From Candidatus Omnitrophota bacterium (GTDB taxonomy: Bacteria > Omnitrophota > Gorgyraeia > Aquiviventales > Aquiviventaceae), in the NCBI GenBank assembly GCA_023247255.1, contig JAHFGV010000023.1:1-40270 (forward strand): a stretch of 40,270 nt of DNA. The letters run 5' to 3'. Under the pieces are notes generated by a model. It was not told the DNA's origin. It did not search any database and worked only from the letters and a program-made list of their open reading frames with translations. The position numbers and the translations under genes were made by a program. Every line of letters starts with the position of its first letter. Positions within the stretch are counted from its first letter, which is position 1. Below are positions 1-7,514 of the stretch, piece by piece.

Positions 1-3
1 AAT

Positions 4-1116
4 AGAACTTGTGCGTAATTGAAATGCCCGCTACCATTGGAGCAGCTGTGGGAGCAGCAACCAGGCCTGTCTGCCAACCCGGGGCCGTGATAGGCAGGGA
101 GGAGATCGCTCCATGCTCCGCTACCAGCGGCTTGTTGGTAAGCCGCCGCAGTTGCGTCGACTCAGTGGGCTTACTCCTGACCAGTACGCGACGCTCGCCA
201 GACGACTGGCGCCCCTCTGGCGCGCCGCGGAGTCTCGCCGGCTGACACGGGCCAATCGCCAGCGGGCGATGGGAGCCGGGCGGCGCTACACCCTGGCGAC
301 TCTCGAGGACAAGCTGCTGTGCCTGCTGGTGTTCTACCGATTCTACCTGACGGAGGACCTCTTGGGGCTGCTCTTCGGCTTCGATCGGAGTAACGTCAAC
401 CGCCTGCTGGCCAAGCTGGAACCGCTGGTGGTGGAGGCGGCCGATCCCACCCTGCGCTCGTTCCTGCGCCAGGCCAAGCGTCAGCGCAAGAAGATCGGTC
501 GGTGGGAGGACTTCGTCCAGGCCTACCCCGACCTGGCCGGGGTCGTCGTGGATGCCACTGAGCAACCGCGGCGACGTCCCCCGAAGCGGGTCCAACGCTG
601 TTACTACTCGGGCAAGCGCAAGCGGCACACGCTCAAGACCCAGCTGATGATCAGCCGGCGTGGCCGCATCCTCCACGTCAGTCAGCCGGTGCCGGGGCGG
701 GTCCATGACTACGCGCTCTTCAAGCAGCTGCACACGGCGGAGCGCCTGCCGCCGAAGACGCGGCTGTACCTTGATCGCGGCTACGACGGGGCGGCGACCG
801 CCTACCCATCGCCGGACTTCTCGCTGCCTGTCAAGCGTCGACGCAACCATCGCGTCCTCACGCGGGGGGAACGGCTCCACAACGCCTGGCAGGCGAAACA
901 GCGGATCCTCGTCGAACATGTCCTGGCCCGGATGAAGAAGTACCAGGTCTTGGCCCAGGTCTATCGCCATCGGATCGCTCGGTACGGTCAGATCGTGCGC
1001 AATATCGCTGCGCTGGTCAACTTCCGCACCCAACCCCTCGCACTCAGTCTGACGTAGGCGACAGGTGGGGCTGGGGGGAGTGCGTGTTTGCATCAGTATA
1101 ACTACACACGAGGTCT
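4..1116 (+). mobile_element. IS5-family (ISL2-like) insertion sequence
   Basis: A single-gene insertion sequence. Imperfect terminal inverted repeats are visible: AGAACTTGTGCGTAATT at 4-20 and, on the other strand reading inward from 1116, AGACCTCGTGTGTAGTT (13 of 17 match, similarity continuing a few bases further). The three bases outside each end are both AAT (1-3 and 1117-1119), which fits the 3-bp ANT target duplication known for the ISL2 subgroup. Length (1113 bp) also fits. The element is much richer in G+C than the genes that follow, which suggests recent arrival. The boundaries rest on this manual alignment. Confidence 0.7.
113..1057 (+). CDS. IS5-family transposase (DDE_Tnp_4 type)
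   Basis: Transposase of 314 residues that would cut and join the element ends. The N-terminal third carries a helix-turn-helix of the type found ahead of DDE_Tnp_4 domains (around residues 55-105, with the stretch FGFDRSNVNRLLAKLEPLV). The catalytic triad is visible as D147 in VVVDATE, D221 in LYLDRGYDG and E268 in LVEHVLARMK; the GRVHDY motif lies between. The C-terminus is basic and arginine-rich. The reading frame is intact from ATG to stop, so the copy may be active. GGAGG lies just upstream of the start. Codon use is strongly G+C-biased compared with the following operon. Confidence 0.9.
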   Translation: MLRYQRLVGKPPQLRRLSGLTPDQYATLARRLAPLWRAAESRRLTRANRQRAMGAGRRYTLATLEDKLLCLLVFYRFYLTEDLLGLLFGFDRSNVNRLLAKLEPLVVEAADPTLRSFLRQAKRQRKKIGRWEDFVQAYPDLAGVVVDATEQPRRRPPKRVQRCYYSGKRKRHTLKTQLMISRRGRILHVSQPVPGRVHDYALFKQLHTAERLPPKTRLYLDRGYDGAATAYPSPDFSLPVKRRRNHRVLTRGERLHNAWQAKQRILVEHVLARMKKYQVLAQVYRHRIARYGQIVRNIAALVNFRTQPLALSLT

Positions 1117-1193
1117 AATATCTTCGGGAAATCTCTCGAGGTGCACCCTGTGAAACTGTGCCTGCCAGGTCTTAGAATAACAGGCAAAAAGTC

Positions 1194-1610
1194 GTGATGT
1201 GCTTGCGGTTATCTCAAACAAGCATCCTCCCATTCTGTGTACTCCTGATCCTGCTGATGTGGACCGAAGCGGTCGCAGGAGCCGATGTGCAGATATGCGC
1301 TTCCCTTATCTGCCTTCCGCAGCCAGACAGGAAAGAGAGCGTCGTTCAGTATCAGGGCACTAGGCTTGCGCTCTCAGCGCTCCAACTTTACCAGCAATGC
1401 ATCTCACCCCTCATTGGTCCCAAGTGCGGCTTCAAGCCTTCATGCTCACGCTATTCTGTGCAAGCAATCCGTAACTACGGGATGCTCAAAGGACTGGCGA
1501 TGACTGCCAACCGGCTTCTTCGCTGCCACTACTGTGCGGGATTATATTACCCGCGGGAACGTGGTCTGTTGCTTGATCCAGTGCTCGTGCACGGCAACGA
1601 CGAAGAATAA
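1194..1610 (+). CDS. YidD-family protein with N-terminal signal-like segment
   Basis: YidD-family (PF01809) protein, 138 residues. In other bacteria YidD is a small inner-membrane-associated protein that aids YidC-dependent membrane insertion. The diagnostic core is present at about residues 66-115: YQQCISPLIGPKCGFKPSCS, then a tyrosine, and the RLLRCHYC ending. Unlike the usual 70-90-residue YidD, this one begins with a hydrophobic segment (about residues 9-29, ending AVAGA) that looks like a signal peptide, so the domain may be exported or anchored. It lacks the usual rpmH-rnpA-yidC neighbours and instead heads a string of exported proteins. The start is GTG at 1194 or ATG at 1197; no good ribosome site is seen. 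The stop overlaps the next ATG by one base. Confidence 0.8.
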   Translation: MMCLRLSQTSILPFCVLLILLMWTEAVAGADVQICASLICLPQPDRKESVVQYQGTRLALSALQLYQQCISPLIGPKCGFKPSCSRYSVQAIRNYGMLKGLAMTANRLLRCHYCAGLYYPRERGLLLDPVLVHGNDEE

Positions 1611-2521
1611 TGCCCTTGAAATTGTGGAGTAGGTGTTGGTTGCTTTCACTTGTCTACATGCTTGGAGCGGTAGCGGCCAGTGCTTCCGAGTCCGGATTCG
1701 CAGATTACCTATTCGGTGAGGGAGAGTTTGATCATGCAATCTTGGAGTATCACCGAGTTGTCTATTCTGCTGGGGATCGAAAAGATATAGCGGATTCCGC
1801 CCGGTTCAAAATGGCCCTGTGCTACAAGGCGTTGGGCAAACCTGAACGGACCGCCGCGATTCTTGAAAACCTCATTGATCACGGGTCTACGGAGATACGT
1901 AAGCTGAGTTTGTTTGAGCAGGGACTGCTCTTTTTCGAGGAGAGACGTTATGCGCTTGCGGCCGAGAATTTCCGGACGTTTTTCCATAACCATACTGGCG
2001 ATCCATTAGCCCGGGACGCGCGTTATCTTCTTTCGGCATCGCAGGCGATGAAGGGAGATTGGGTGGCCTCCGAGCAAGCAATCACTAACCTCTTATCGGA
2101 CGATACCTTCGCAGTTCCGGGACGTTCGTTGCAGACGGTTTTAAATGACCTCAAGCTACAGGAAGGCCACGACAAGTCTCCGGCACTGGCAGGGTGGCTA
2201 TCCGCTGCAGTGCCAGGAGTTGGGCAGTGCTATGCAGGCAGATGCGTGGATGGAATCGCGGCTTTGGCGGTTAATGGAGCTATGGGCGGCTTGATTGCTG
2301 CCTCGTTTTTGAACGATGAGAACGTGCTCGGGGGCATCCTAGCATTCATTGAATCTTGGTTCTATTCAGGGAATATCTATGGAGCCAGGCAAGCGGCTCG
2401 GCTTCACAATGATCAGCGGCACACAGACAGGTCCCAAGCCATTGAGCGAGAATTACGGATGGACATCATCAAAGGGGACTATGAACCAGCGATCAAGGCA
2501 CTTTTCACGGTGGAGTTCTGA
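1610..2521 (+). CDS. Exported TPR-repeat protein with C-terminal membrane segment
   Basis: A 303-residue protein with a signal peptide (residues 1-27, cleavage near ASASES). The middle part has tetratricopeptide-like helical pairs (about residues 28-170, for example DYLFGEGEFDHAILEYHRVV and LFFEERRYALAAENFRTFF). About residues 185-260 form a glycine-rich membrane segment, SAAVPGVGQCYAGRCVDGI followed by two hydrophobic stretches, similar in style to the TM2/DUF5683 type. TPR domains usually bind partner proteins; the partner is unknown. It starts on the last base of the YidD gene, so the two are very likely translated together, and the LolA-like gene follows after 5 bases. A periplasmic scaffold is the most likely role, which is an inference. 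Confidence 0.75.
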   Translation: MPLKLWSRCWLLSLVYMLGAVAASASESGFADYLFGEGEFDHAILEYHRVVYSAGDRKDIADSARFKMALCYKALGKPERTAAILENLIDHGSTEIRKLSLFEQGLLFFEERRYALAAENFRTFFHNHTGDPLARDARYLLSASQAMKGDWVASEQAITNLLSDDTFAVPGRSLQTVLNDLKLQEGHDKSPALAGWLSAAVPGVGQCYAGRCVDGIAALAVNGAMGGLIAASFLNDENVLGGILAFIESWFYSGNIYGARQAARLHNDQRHTDRSQAIERELRMDIIKGDYEPAIKALFTVEF

Positions 2522-2526
2522 GCACG

Positions 2527-3354
2527 ATGGGAGGTGGAAGATCGGCGTATTTGCCAGGATGTAGATGGGGGACGATATTAGCGTTTCTGCTTTGTTACCT
2601 TGGCGCCGCCGAGGCGCACATACAGCCCAGCTTGGACGTAACAGCTATTATCGAAAGGGTCAACAGCGTGTATGGCGATAGAGAGACTATCCAGGGTCAC
2701 TTCGAGAGAAGCGATCAGTTGGGGGAGCACAAAGAAGTTGTTCGTGGCAGGTTCTTCTATCGCAGTCCCGCAATGGTCCGTATCGACAACCTTGAGCCTT
2801 CCGAACAGAGCTTGATAAGCAATGGAAAAGAGCTGTGGTTCTTCAATTCTACGAATGGGGTAGCAGCCCGAAAGGCATTCTCGCCCACTGAAGGTCAGGT
2901 GATGTCAGTGGGAATCGAGGGTATCGCTCAACACAATCCATTCCAGCTTTTGGCGGATGGCTATCGTTGCGAAAGGATCGATGACTTTGATGGGCATATC
3001 ATCGTTTCCTGTTCGCCCCCCGTAGGATCAGATATGATTTCCAGAGTAGTGGTGAAGGTTAGCCCGCAGAATTGGATAGTCTCGGCGTACGAGGTATTTG
3101 ATAAGAATGGTTCCTTGGTGAGTCAGACGAAGTTCTTGGACATGAAGCAGGTCGATACTTTTTGGTTTCCTGCCCAGATCGAAACGCGCGTATCCATTGG
3201 AGAAGGACTTGCCCAGGAGACAGTGAGGTACAGCCGCATCAGAATTAATGAACCTATAGATGACGGACTCTTTGCATTCACGCCATCGGAGAAAATTCGG
3301 GTAATAGAAGCGCAAGAACCGATGCAGGGGAGAGGCAGAAACAAAAAGGAGTGA
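2527..3354 (+). CDS. LolA-like outer-membrane lipoprotein carrier
   Basis: Periplasmic protein of 275 residues resembling the LolA/COG2834 family, which carry lipoproteins or lipids across the periplasm. The sequence has a hydrophobic signal segment (residues 14-30, ending AAEAH). It then has the family pattern: an early IQGHFERSDQ strand, GRFFYRSPAMVRIDN (the usual G-x-hydrophobic-x-hydrophobic-R-P segment), SNGKELWFFN and later VVVKVSPQNWIVSAYEVFD. The C-terminal tail ends in a basic MQGRGRNKKE. It sits 5 bases after the TPR gene and 4 before the next, so it is within one transcription unit. Sequence divergence makes the exact cargo unclear; a dedicated carrier for the products of this cluster is possible. 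Confidence 0.75.
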   Translation: MGGGRSAYLPGCRWGTILAFLLCYLGAAEAHIQPSLDVTAIIERVNSVYGDRETIQGHFERSDQLGEHKEVVRGRFFYRSPAMVRIDNLEPSEQSLISNGKELWFFNSTNGVAARKAFSPTEGQVMSVGIEGIAQHNPFQLLADGYRCERIDDFDGHIIVSCSPPVGSDMISRVVVKVSPQNWIVSAYEVFDKNGSLVSQTKFLDMKQVDTFWFPAQIETRVSIGEGLAQETVRYSRIRINEPIDDGLFAFTPSEKIRVIEAQEPMQGRGRNKKE

Positions 3355-3358
3355 GCGC

Positions 3359-3868
3359 ATGGGATGCCATAGATATAGAAGGGTGCTGTGTCTTCTGCTG
3401 GGGAGTTGCCTGACGTTTTTAGCTACATCGACAAGTGTGTTCGCGGATGTAGCGAAGATGAAGAAGGGAGGGGCTGGGCCGTTTTTCGCAAGTTGCTGTA
3501 TCGGACCTCGTGTGGGTTTGGAATTGAACGAGGGAAAGTCTATTAAGGGGACAGAATGGGCGAGAGCCTTCGGCGGATTCGTTCCTTATATCGGCGGGAT
3601 TATTGTCCTTGTGGCGGTGGTCATGCAAGGTAGTACGACGGGGTTTGACGGTGTGCTCGCTGAATGCTGTATAGGTCCGAGAGTCGGCGAACAACTAGAT
3701 GACCGCAAGATTCGAAGTATCGAATGGGTAAGAGCAATCCCAGTAATCGGGATTATTCCACATATCATGATCGCGGCTGATGCTGCACGCGGCCGTACGA
3801 TGCTTGAGATCGAGCAGAAAGAGAACCTGAAGAGAAGCATGGACTCTCCAAAACTAATCAACGAATAG
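3359..3868 (+). CDS. Exported protein with two CCIGPRVG repeats
   Basis: A 169-residue protein of no family I can name with confidence. A signal peptide covers residues 1-29 (LCLLLGSCLTFLATSTSVFA). Two homologous modules follow: CCIGPRVG at residues 46-53 and again at 103-110. After each come an acidic/basic stretch, EWARA (66-70) or EWVRA (122-126), and a hydrophobic segment with proline and glycine (VPYIGGII and IIPHIMIA). The paired cysteines are adjacent, which is unusual outside metal sites or lipidation. The modules look like an internal duplication. The gene is tightly packed behind the LolA-like gene (4-base gap, AAAAGGAG ribosome site at about 3345-3352). A role in an envelope process shared with its neighbours is an inference. 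Confidence 0.6.
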   Translation: MGCHRYRRVLCLLLGSCLTFLATSTSVFADVAKMKKGGAGPFFASCCIGPRVGLELNEGKSIKGTEWARAFGGFVPYIGGIIVLVAVVMQGSTTGFDGVLAECCIGPRVGEQLDDRKIRSIEWVRAIPVIGIIPHIMIAADAARGRTMLEIEQKENLKRSMDSPKLINE

Positions 3869-3947
3869 ACTCCGTTTTTTGGTAAGTGATGGAGACTGTC
3901 TTCTCTCAGACGCCAGCCGGTTAAGGGTTGCGCTACGGGAAAACGAA

Positions 3948-4799
3948 ATGCCGCGTTTTAGACTTACAGCAGTTGTGTATCTGGTAGCTGCGACGTTGAT
4001 TGGTTGTTCCACCACAGTACCGTACGTTGGGCAAGGGCCGCACCCACAGATCACTCGAGGACGACCTATCCCAGCGATTGATTTTTTGGGTAACGTATTT
4101 GGGCTTCCATCTAAGCTGCTCCTGTGGGAGTGGAAGTTCAACCGACATTGGGTCTCGGAAGACACCGAGCGCTATCTAGTCCAGTACATTGATGCGCCTG
4201 AGACTGTAACTGAGGGCACTCATTACAGCCTCAATGAATATGCCCCTGGACGAGCCCTCAAACGCCTGATCTACAACCGTAAAGTCGCCTGGCCTTATCG
4301 CCTCTTGTTAGGTCTGCCCACAACTCTTATCCTTGACGTACTCCTCCCCGGCCGTCTCTTTGGCGGCTTGGTGGGTGGTGATAACTACAACCCCTATACC
4401 GATACCGTGTCGATCTATTCTGACCATCCGGCAATTGCATTGCATGAAGCGGGACACTCGCATGATTTCAATAAACGCCAGTATAAGGGAACTTACGCGT
4501 TCATTGGATGGTTCACAATCCCTTCCCTATTTCAAGAATACAAGGCATCTGAGGAAGCGATTACGGGCTTTGAAAGAATGAACGCCCACCGGGAAGCCTG
4601 TTCAGCCTATGATATTCTCTACCCAGCCTATGGTACCTATGTCGGCAATATCTTCGTCCCAGGAGGATTCGTCATCGGAGCCGCTGTCGGGCACATATTG
4701 GGCCGCATAGATTCACATTATTGTCGAGCTACTCTGAGAGAGCAAGAACACACCTCATCACCATCTCCCCAGCTCACTTTACCTTCTCATACAAACTAA
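3948..4799 (+). CDS. Lipoprotein with HEAGH zincin motif
   Basis: A 283-residue lipoprotein of unknown family. I chose ATG 3948 because it gives a clear lipoprotein signal (VVYLVAATLIGC, lipid cysteine C20) and has GGGA 7 bases upstream; an upstream in-frame ATG at 3879 would bury this signal. The notable motif is ALHEAGHSHDF at about residues 164-174, containing HExxH (H166, E167, H170), the zinc site of gluzincin/metzincin-like peptidases. A following EEAITGFERMNAHREACS stretch could give the third ligand. Two further hydrophobic glycine-rich segments lie near residues 115-135 and 245-260. It ends the export gene string after a 79-base gap. Peptidase activity is plausible but unproven. Confidence 0.65.
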   Translation: MPRFRLTAVVYLVAATLIGCSTTVPYVGQGPHPQITRGRPIPAIDFLGNVFGLPSKLLLWEWKFNRHWVSEDTERYLVQYIDAPETVTEGTHYSLNEYAPGRALKRLIYNRKVAWPYRLLLGLPTTLILDVLLPGRLFGGLVGGDNYNPYTDTVSIYSDHPAIALHEAGHSHDFNKRQYKGTYAFIGWFTIPSLFQEYKASEEAITGFERMNAHREACSAYDILYPAYGTYVGNIFVPGGFVIGAAVGHILGRIDSHYCRATLREQEHTSSPSPQLTLPSHTN

Positions 4800-4827
4800 A
4801 CCGCAACACCGCTAGACCGACCGGAGA

Positions 4828-4848
4828 GGAATTTCCCATTGACAAAGT
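4828..4848 (+). repeat. Sequence resembling the IS1595 left end
   Basis: The 21 bases here start GGAATTTCCCATTGACAAAG and match the left end region of the IS1595-type element at 5711-5732 (GGAATTATCCCCTTGACAAA) with one gap and one mismatch, in the same orientation. It could be a relic or alternative left end of that element, which would put the methyltransferase gene inside a longer version, or a chance similarity based on the TTGACA promoter box. No target duplication settles it. Confidence 0.4.
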
Positions 4849-4886
4849 GTATGTTGCAAGAGAATAGAAATGTCCACCAGCTGTCA

Positions 4887-4915
4887 TTGACATGGGGATG
4901 GGTAGATACTAAGAT
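4887..4915 (+). promoter_or_regulatory. Sigma-70-type promoter of the methyltransferase gene
   Basis: TTGACA at 4887-4892 and TAAGAT at 4910-4915 are separated by exactly 17 bases. Transcription would begin around 4922, only about 6 bases before the ATG at 4928, and no ribosome site is present. A nearly leaderless mRNA is predicted. Confidence 0.6.
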
Positions 4916-4927
4916 GGCAGAATATCA

Positions 4928-5671
4928 ATGACTCAGGCGCAGGAGGAAGCGCAACTCTGTGGGTTGGTGCCGGAAGAAAACGACGCTCGGTTCTTCTCTC
5001 AGCATCTGGCGGCTTACGCTTTTACCCGTCAATTCGTTCACGGAAAACGCGTTCTGGAAATCGGATTCGGGCAGGGCTATGGCTCTAACTACCTCGCAGA
5101 AACAGCCAAGGAGGTCGTGGGCATCGACAGCGCATCCGGCAACATCTCACGGGCACAACTCCGCTACCTGCGTCATAACCTCCGATTCCTCCACATGAAT
5201 GGGCAGAAGCTTGATTTTCCCGATGAAAGTTTTGACGTGATCGGCTCCTTTCAGGTCATTGAGCATATCCCTGAACCTGAACTACCCAATTACCTTACAC
5301 AAATCCGACGGGTCCTACGCTCGGATGGCGTCTGCGTTATTTCGACCCTCAACCTGGAACACAACCAGAAACCCGGCCAGGCTTACCAGAAACTGTGCTT
5401 CCATGAAAAGGAGTTCACCGGCCCACAGTTGCAGGAACTTCTTGGACGTTTCTTCCCTTCGGTTAAGATGCACGGTCTTTACTTGAGCTTTCCGCACCGT
5501 ATCTGCCAGCGGCTGAAAAAATGGGGACTTATGAAGTGGGGCCCACGCAGACTCAATCCCATCGCCCGCTTTTACGACCACATGGGCGTCGAAGCCTTCC
5601 AGACTCAAGAGCGGATTTCCTCCGAGGCTCTCGATCTATTCGCCCTCTGCCGCAAGCATCCTGCTCGTTAA
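4928..5671 (+). CDS. Class I SAM-dependent methyltransferase
   Basis: A 247-residue Methyltransf_11-type enzyme that should transfer a methyl group from S-adenosylmethionine to an unknown acceptor. Motif I is VLEIGFGQGYGSNYL (about residues 43-57), the acidic ribose-binding residue is in EVVGIDSA, and the DFPDESFDVIGSFQVIEHIP segment holds motifs II-III. The C-terminal part (LYLSFPHRICQRLKKWG) is basic and aromatic and probably forms the acceptor cap. The gene stands alone: it follows the lipoprotein gene by 128 bases with its own strong promoter and is followed 42 bases later by the IS1595-type element. A sugar, lipid or cell-surface acceptor is possible; nothing here fixes it. Confidence 0.85.
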   Translation: MTQAQEEAQLCGLVPEENDARFFSQHLAAYAFTRQFVHGKRVLEIGFGQGYGSNYLAETAKEVVGIDSASGNISRAQLRYLRHNLRFLHMNGQKLDFPDESFDVIGSFQVIEHIPEPELPNYLTQIRRVLRSDGVCVISTLNLEHNQKPGQAYQKLCFHEKEFTGPQLQELLGRFFPSVKMHGLYLSFPHRICQRLKKWGLMKWGPRRLNPIARFYDHMGVEAFQTQERISSEALDLFALCRKHPAR

Positions 5672-5713
5672 TCTCTTTTCCAAGCAACGTTTTCCCGACA
5701 AAATCATTTCGGA

Positions 5714-5733
5714 ATTATCCCCTTGACAAAGTA
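5714..5733 (+). repeat. Left terminal inverted repeat of the IS1595-type element
   Basis: Perfect 20-base match to the right end in inverted orientation. The TTGACA inside it (5723-5728) serves as the -35 box of the transposase promoter. Confidence 0.85.
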
Positions 5734-5751
5734 TCCAGTCTCTGCTATTCT
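5723..5751 (+). promoter_or_regulatory. Transposase promoter built on the left IS end
   Basis: TTGACA (5723-5728), a 17-base spacer and TATTCT (5746-5751). The -35 box is part of the terminal repeat, so transposase binding to its own end would be expected to compete with RNA polymerase. Confidence 0.7.
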
Positions 5752-5780
5752 GCTCTCACAGTTGAGAGGAGGGATGCGAG

Positions 5781-6662
5781 ATGGGAAGTGCCAAGTCCAT
5801 TTTTCAGGTCGTGAGCCGGTTCAACACCGAGGACGCTTGTATTGCCCACTTGGAACGGATTCGCTGGCCGAAGGGCTTGCGCTGTCTGCGATGCGGCAAG
5901 AAACGCATTATGCGCTTTCAGGCCGAGGGCAAAACCGGTAAGGAACGCCACCTGTATGAGTGTGTGGATTGTCGGTATCAATACTCGGTGACTGCGGGGA
6001 CTATTTTCCATGACTCGCATCTGCCCCTGGTGAAGTGGTTCCTGGCGATCTACCTGATTTGCTCGGCGAAGAAGGGGGTGTCTGCTCTGCAACTTCAGCG
6101 CGAGTTGGAGATTGGTTCGTACAAGACTGCGTGGTACATGGCGCATCGGATTCGCTTGGCGATGCGGGATGACCCGCAGTTTTGTCGGAAGTTTGCGGGA
6201 ATTGTCGAAGTTGATGAGACTTATATCGGTGGCAGTCGTCCAGGGAGGTGCGGGCGCGGAGCCGCCAATAAAGTTCCCGTAGTCGGGATAAAAGAACGCG
6301 CATCAGGCAAAGTCCGTCTGCAAGCGATGAGTAATCTGCGCGCCCCGGCCTTGGCACGGTTTATCCGGCTTCATGCCAAGAAAGGCGCGGAAGTCCATAC
6401 TGATGAGTTCGCGTCGTACAACTGGCTCAACCGTTCCGAGTTCAAACATGAAGCCGTCAACCACACTAAAACCTACGTCCGAGGGAATGTCCACGTCAAC
6501 GGCATCGAAACCGTCTGGTCGCTGTTCAAGCGCGGGATTGCTGGCGCGTTCCACCATGTCTCGCCGAAGTACCTACCCCTCTACCTGGATGAGTTCGCGT
6601 TTCGATTGAACCATCGGAACCATGACAATCTACTCGATGCTGTCCTTACGACGACTGGTTAA
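5781..6662 (+). CDS. IS1595-family transposase
   Basis: A 293-residue transposase. Near the N-terminus a zinc ribbon is visible as CLRC followed by YECVDC (about residues 35-62), typical of IS1595/ISXO2-like proteins. The DDE catalytic residues are D145 in VEVDETYIGG, D208 in VHTDEFASYNWL and E243 in NGIETVWSLFKRGI. The family signature GAFHHVSPKYLPLYLDEFAF follows, then RLNHR. The frame is intact and the ATG has a good GGAGG site a few bases upstream. The stop codon shares the palindromic TTAA at 6659-6662 with the stop of the convergent DUF3800 gene. Expression should come from the promoter embedded in the left end. Confidence 0.93.
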   Translation: MGSAKSIFQVVSRFNTEDACIAHLERIRWPKGLRCLRCGKKRIMRFQAEGKTGKERHLYECVDCRYQYSVTAGTIFHDSHLPLVKWFLAIYLICSAKKGVSALQLQRELEIGSYKTAWYMAHRIRLAMRDDPQFCRKFAGIVEVDETYIGGSRPGRCGRGAANKVPVVGIKERASGKVRLQAMSNLRAPALARFIRLHAKKGAEVHTDEFASYNWLNRSEFKHEAVNHTKTYVRGNVHVNGIETVWSLFKRGIAGAFHHVSPKYLPLYLDEFAFRLNHRNHDNLLDAVLTTTG

Positions 6663-7468
6663 GACACACTCGCGTAGTTTCGAGGCTTTCCGATCTTCTG
6701 GCAAAGTTTCGTGAATCCTTCTTGGTCATACAATCCCAGAAAGAGAGGCAGTTGCTCATACATGCGGTACGCGGAGACTCGTAAACGAAGCTTACCGCTT
6801 TCATGGTCTATGTAAGCACGTCGCATTTCCCAAGCAAGCATATCTGCTGGTTGAAAGGCGAGCAATGAAGTTTTCGACCGAATAATCGGATGAATAGCCC
6901 ACTTCTTAAAACAATGGTCTTCAAAAATATGTTGGTGCTGGTCGCCCCTCTCAAAGACAAATTCAATTTGGGCAGGTGACAAGCCATGTCGCTTTCCCCA
7001 ATCCATGATTTTTTTGCATCCGATCATGGCGCACCAAACATAGGGCGGTACATCTAACAAAGGCATTTCATATTGGCGTCTGGCCTGCTTCATATCTCGA
7101 AAGACAATACCAGCTACCACTCCTTGATGGATGTTATGCTTGATAGTGCGAATAGCATTTTTGAAGAAGGCCTGCTTTTTATCGGTGTTCTCTCTCCAGG
7201 CTTCATAGGGAGGAGCGCCATTCGTAAAATCCGTCATATGCAGGGGGGGTGCTAATCTATTTGCCTTCAGGAGAGCATGCCACTGAGCTTCAAATCGCAA
7301 CCATTTTGTGGCGCTTGAGACAAATCCAACTACAAATGTAACGGGGCTATCGCCTGGCTGACCGCTCGCATCAAAGTAGGCGGTGTAAGTTGTTGCCATC
7401 AGCACATATTTCTTATGTGGGTTATGGTTTAACCAAATGGCTGAGAATAAATGCTCTAGCGGAGTCAT
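6659..7468 (-). CDS. DUF3800 protein, IS passenger gene
   Basis: A 269-residue protein of the DUF3800 family, thought to have an RNase H-like fold; its function is not established. Conserved acidic landmarks are visible: YFDASG with D33, FVFERGD (about residues 170-176) and QPADMLAWEMRR (about 207-218). ATG 7468 is chosen because GGGGGAG lies at 7474-7480; a second ATG at 7399 (residue 24) precedes the conserved start of the domain and could also serve. The gene lies wholly inside the terminal repeats, transcribed toward the transposase gene, so it travels with the element. It could help transposition, protect the element or act on nucleic acid; these are inferences. Base composition is lower in G+C than the transposase gene. 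Confidence 0.85.
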   Translation of the reverse strand: MTPLEHLFSAIWLNHNPHKKYVLMATTYTAYFDASGQPGDSPVTFVVGFVSSATKWLRFEAQWHALLKANRLAPPLHMTDFTNGAPPYEAWRENTDKKQAFFKNAIRTIKHNIHQGVVAGIVFRDMKQARRQYEMPLLDVPPYVWCAMIGCKKIMDWGKRHGLSPAQIEFVFERGDQHQHIFEDHCFKKWAIHPIIRSKTSLLAFQPADMLAWEMRRAYIDHESGKLRLRVSAYRMYEQLPLFLGLYDQEGFTKLCQKIGKPRNYASVS

Positions 7469-7486
7469 CTTGACTCCCCCATGATT

Positions 7487-7514
7487 AGTCTAGCAGTCTT
7501 GGTTACTTTGTCAA
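7487..7514 (-). promoter_or_regulatory. Probable DUF3800 promoter built on the right IS end
   Basis: On the minus strand the right terminal repeat supplies TTGACA (7514-7509). A 16-base spacer and TAGACT (7492-7487) follow. This mirrors the transposase promoter at the other end. The predicted leader is only about a dozen bases, with the purine-rich ribosome site at its very start. Confidence 0.5.

Noticed and set aside
5745-6557. Minus-strand ORFs within the IS1595-type transposase gene
   Set aside because: Shadows of the transposase reading frame with no promoter or recognisable motif.
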